NCBI GenBank assembly: GCA_030673645.1
Contig: DAOVIO010000025.1
Coordinates: forward strand, 1 to 33,768
Direction of reading: 5' to 3'
Origin: JAGLSB01 sp023135955
GTDB taxonomy: Bacteria > Bacteroidota > Bacteroidia > Bacteroidales > GCA-2748055
DNA length: 33,768 nt
Numbering within the stretch: the first letter of the stretch is position 1; each line of letters starts with the position of its first letter. The position numbers and the translations under genes are program-made. The notes below the pieces were generated by a model. That model had not been told where the DNA came from, ran no database searches, and was given only the letters and a program-made list of their open reading frames with translations. Below, one piece after another: positions 33,525 through 33,768 of this stretch.

Positions 33525-33549
33525 CTTCGACTGCGCTCAGTGACCGAAG
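33525..33549. repeat. Hairpin repeat, copy C (start of the second array)
   Basis: CTTCGACTGCGCTCAGTGACCGAAG: outer stem CTTCG/CGAAG, inner stem ACTG/CAGT, loop CGCT, 3-nt bulge GAC. Its 3' arm is the first unit of the second tandem array. Confidence 0.75.
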
Positions 33550-33768
33550 CTCAGTGACCAAAGCTCAGTGACCGAAGCTCAGTGACCAAAGCTCAGTGAC
33601 CGAAGCTCAGTGACTGAAGCTCAGTGACCAAAGCTCAGTGACCGAAGCTCAGTGACTGAAGCTCAGTGACCAAAGCTCAGTGACCGAAGCTCAGTGACCG
33701 AAGCTCAGTGACCAAAGCTCAGTGACCGAAGCTCAGTGACCGAAGCTCAGTGACCGAAGCTCAGTGAC
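33542..33768. repeat. Second 14-bp tandem array (GACCGAAGCTCAGT), continues past the window
   Basis: Sixteen complete 14-bp units plus 3 bp before the window ends. Units vary only at positions 4-5 (CG, CA or TG) and are otherwise identical. The order of variants includes a repeated CG-TG-CA triplet, a 42-bp higher-order period. Every unit carries TGA on both strands, so with a period not divisible by three all six frames are closed: the array is non-coding. Confidence 0.95.

Noticed and set aside
33422..33768. CRISPR array
   Set aside because: Units are contiguous 14-bp repeats with no unique spacers and no cas genes nearby.

Overview
The window looks like the chromosome of a member of the Bacteroidota, probably an anaerobic or facultative Bacteroidales/Marinilabiliales-type bacterium. 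This rests on low GC, promoter motifs of the TTG-N20-TAnnTTTG type, almost no Shine-Dalgarno reliance, lipobox lipoproteins, and the gene neighbourhood alaS / M23 peptidase / MerR / Nif3 / zinc-ribbon protein / LemA / TPM, which I recognise from that phylum. The lineage is inferred from gene style and not from a marker tree.

Left part (1-11.6 kb): the 5' part of alaS (minus strand) diverges from three tandem, paralogous membrane-anchored M23 endopeptidases. These are followed by a CapA-type metallophosphatase-like protein, a PQQ-like beta-propeller, a MerR regulator, a Nif3/YbgI protein and a coiled-coil zinc-ribbon protein. Meeting them head-on from the minus strand is an operon lemA - TPM (cytosolic) - TPM (exported) - second CapA. 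This is envelope and housekeeping sequence.

Middle (11.8-22.5 kb): urocanate hydratase with an overlapping small lipoprotein gene; a thioredoxin-like / CoA-binding pair; a broken lipoprotein remnant; a sugar module on the minus strand (HAD phosphatase, AraB-type ribulokinase, L-fucose/D-arabinose isomerase); and two transporters on the plus strand (an Nramp-like protein without the usual metal-binding motifs, and an AEC permease). The pairing of FucI with an AraB-type kinase and no aldolase suggests D-arabinose to D-ribulose 5-phosphate at least as much as L-fucose use.

Right part (22.6-33.8 kb): the striking content. A MntA/HepT nucleotidyltransferase-HEPN toxin-antitoxin pair abuts, across a perfect 22-bp palindrome, a complete aprBA-qmoABC operon on the minus strand. 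This encodes APS (adenylylsulfate) reductase plus the quinone-interacting membrane oxidoreductase that connects it to menaquinone. It is the core electron pathway of dissimilatory sulfate reducers and some sulfur oxidisers, and it is unexpected in this kind of genome. No sat or dsr genes are in the window. The operon is interrupted between qmoB and qmoC by 373 bp of stacked hairpins and simple repeats. Divergently placed are a GNAT-like protein and a Ser-type sulfatase lipoprotein, which could release the sulfate that such a pathway handles. The window ends with a small GIY-YIG nuclease gene bracketed by copies of a hairpin repeat. Its own 3' end is built from that repeat, which then grows into a 14-bp tandem array running off the window edge.
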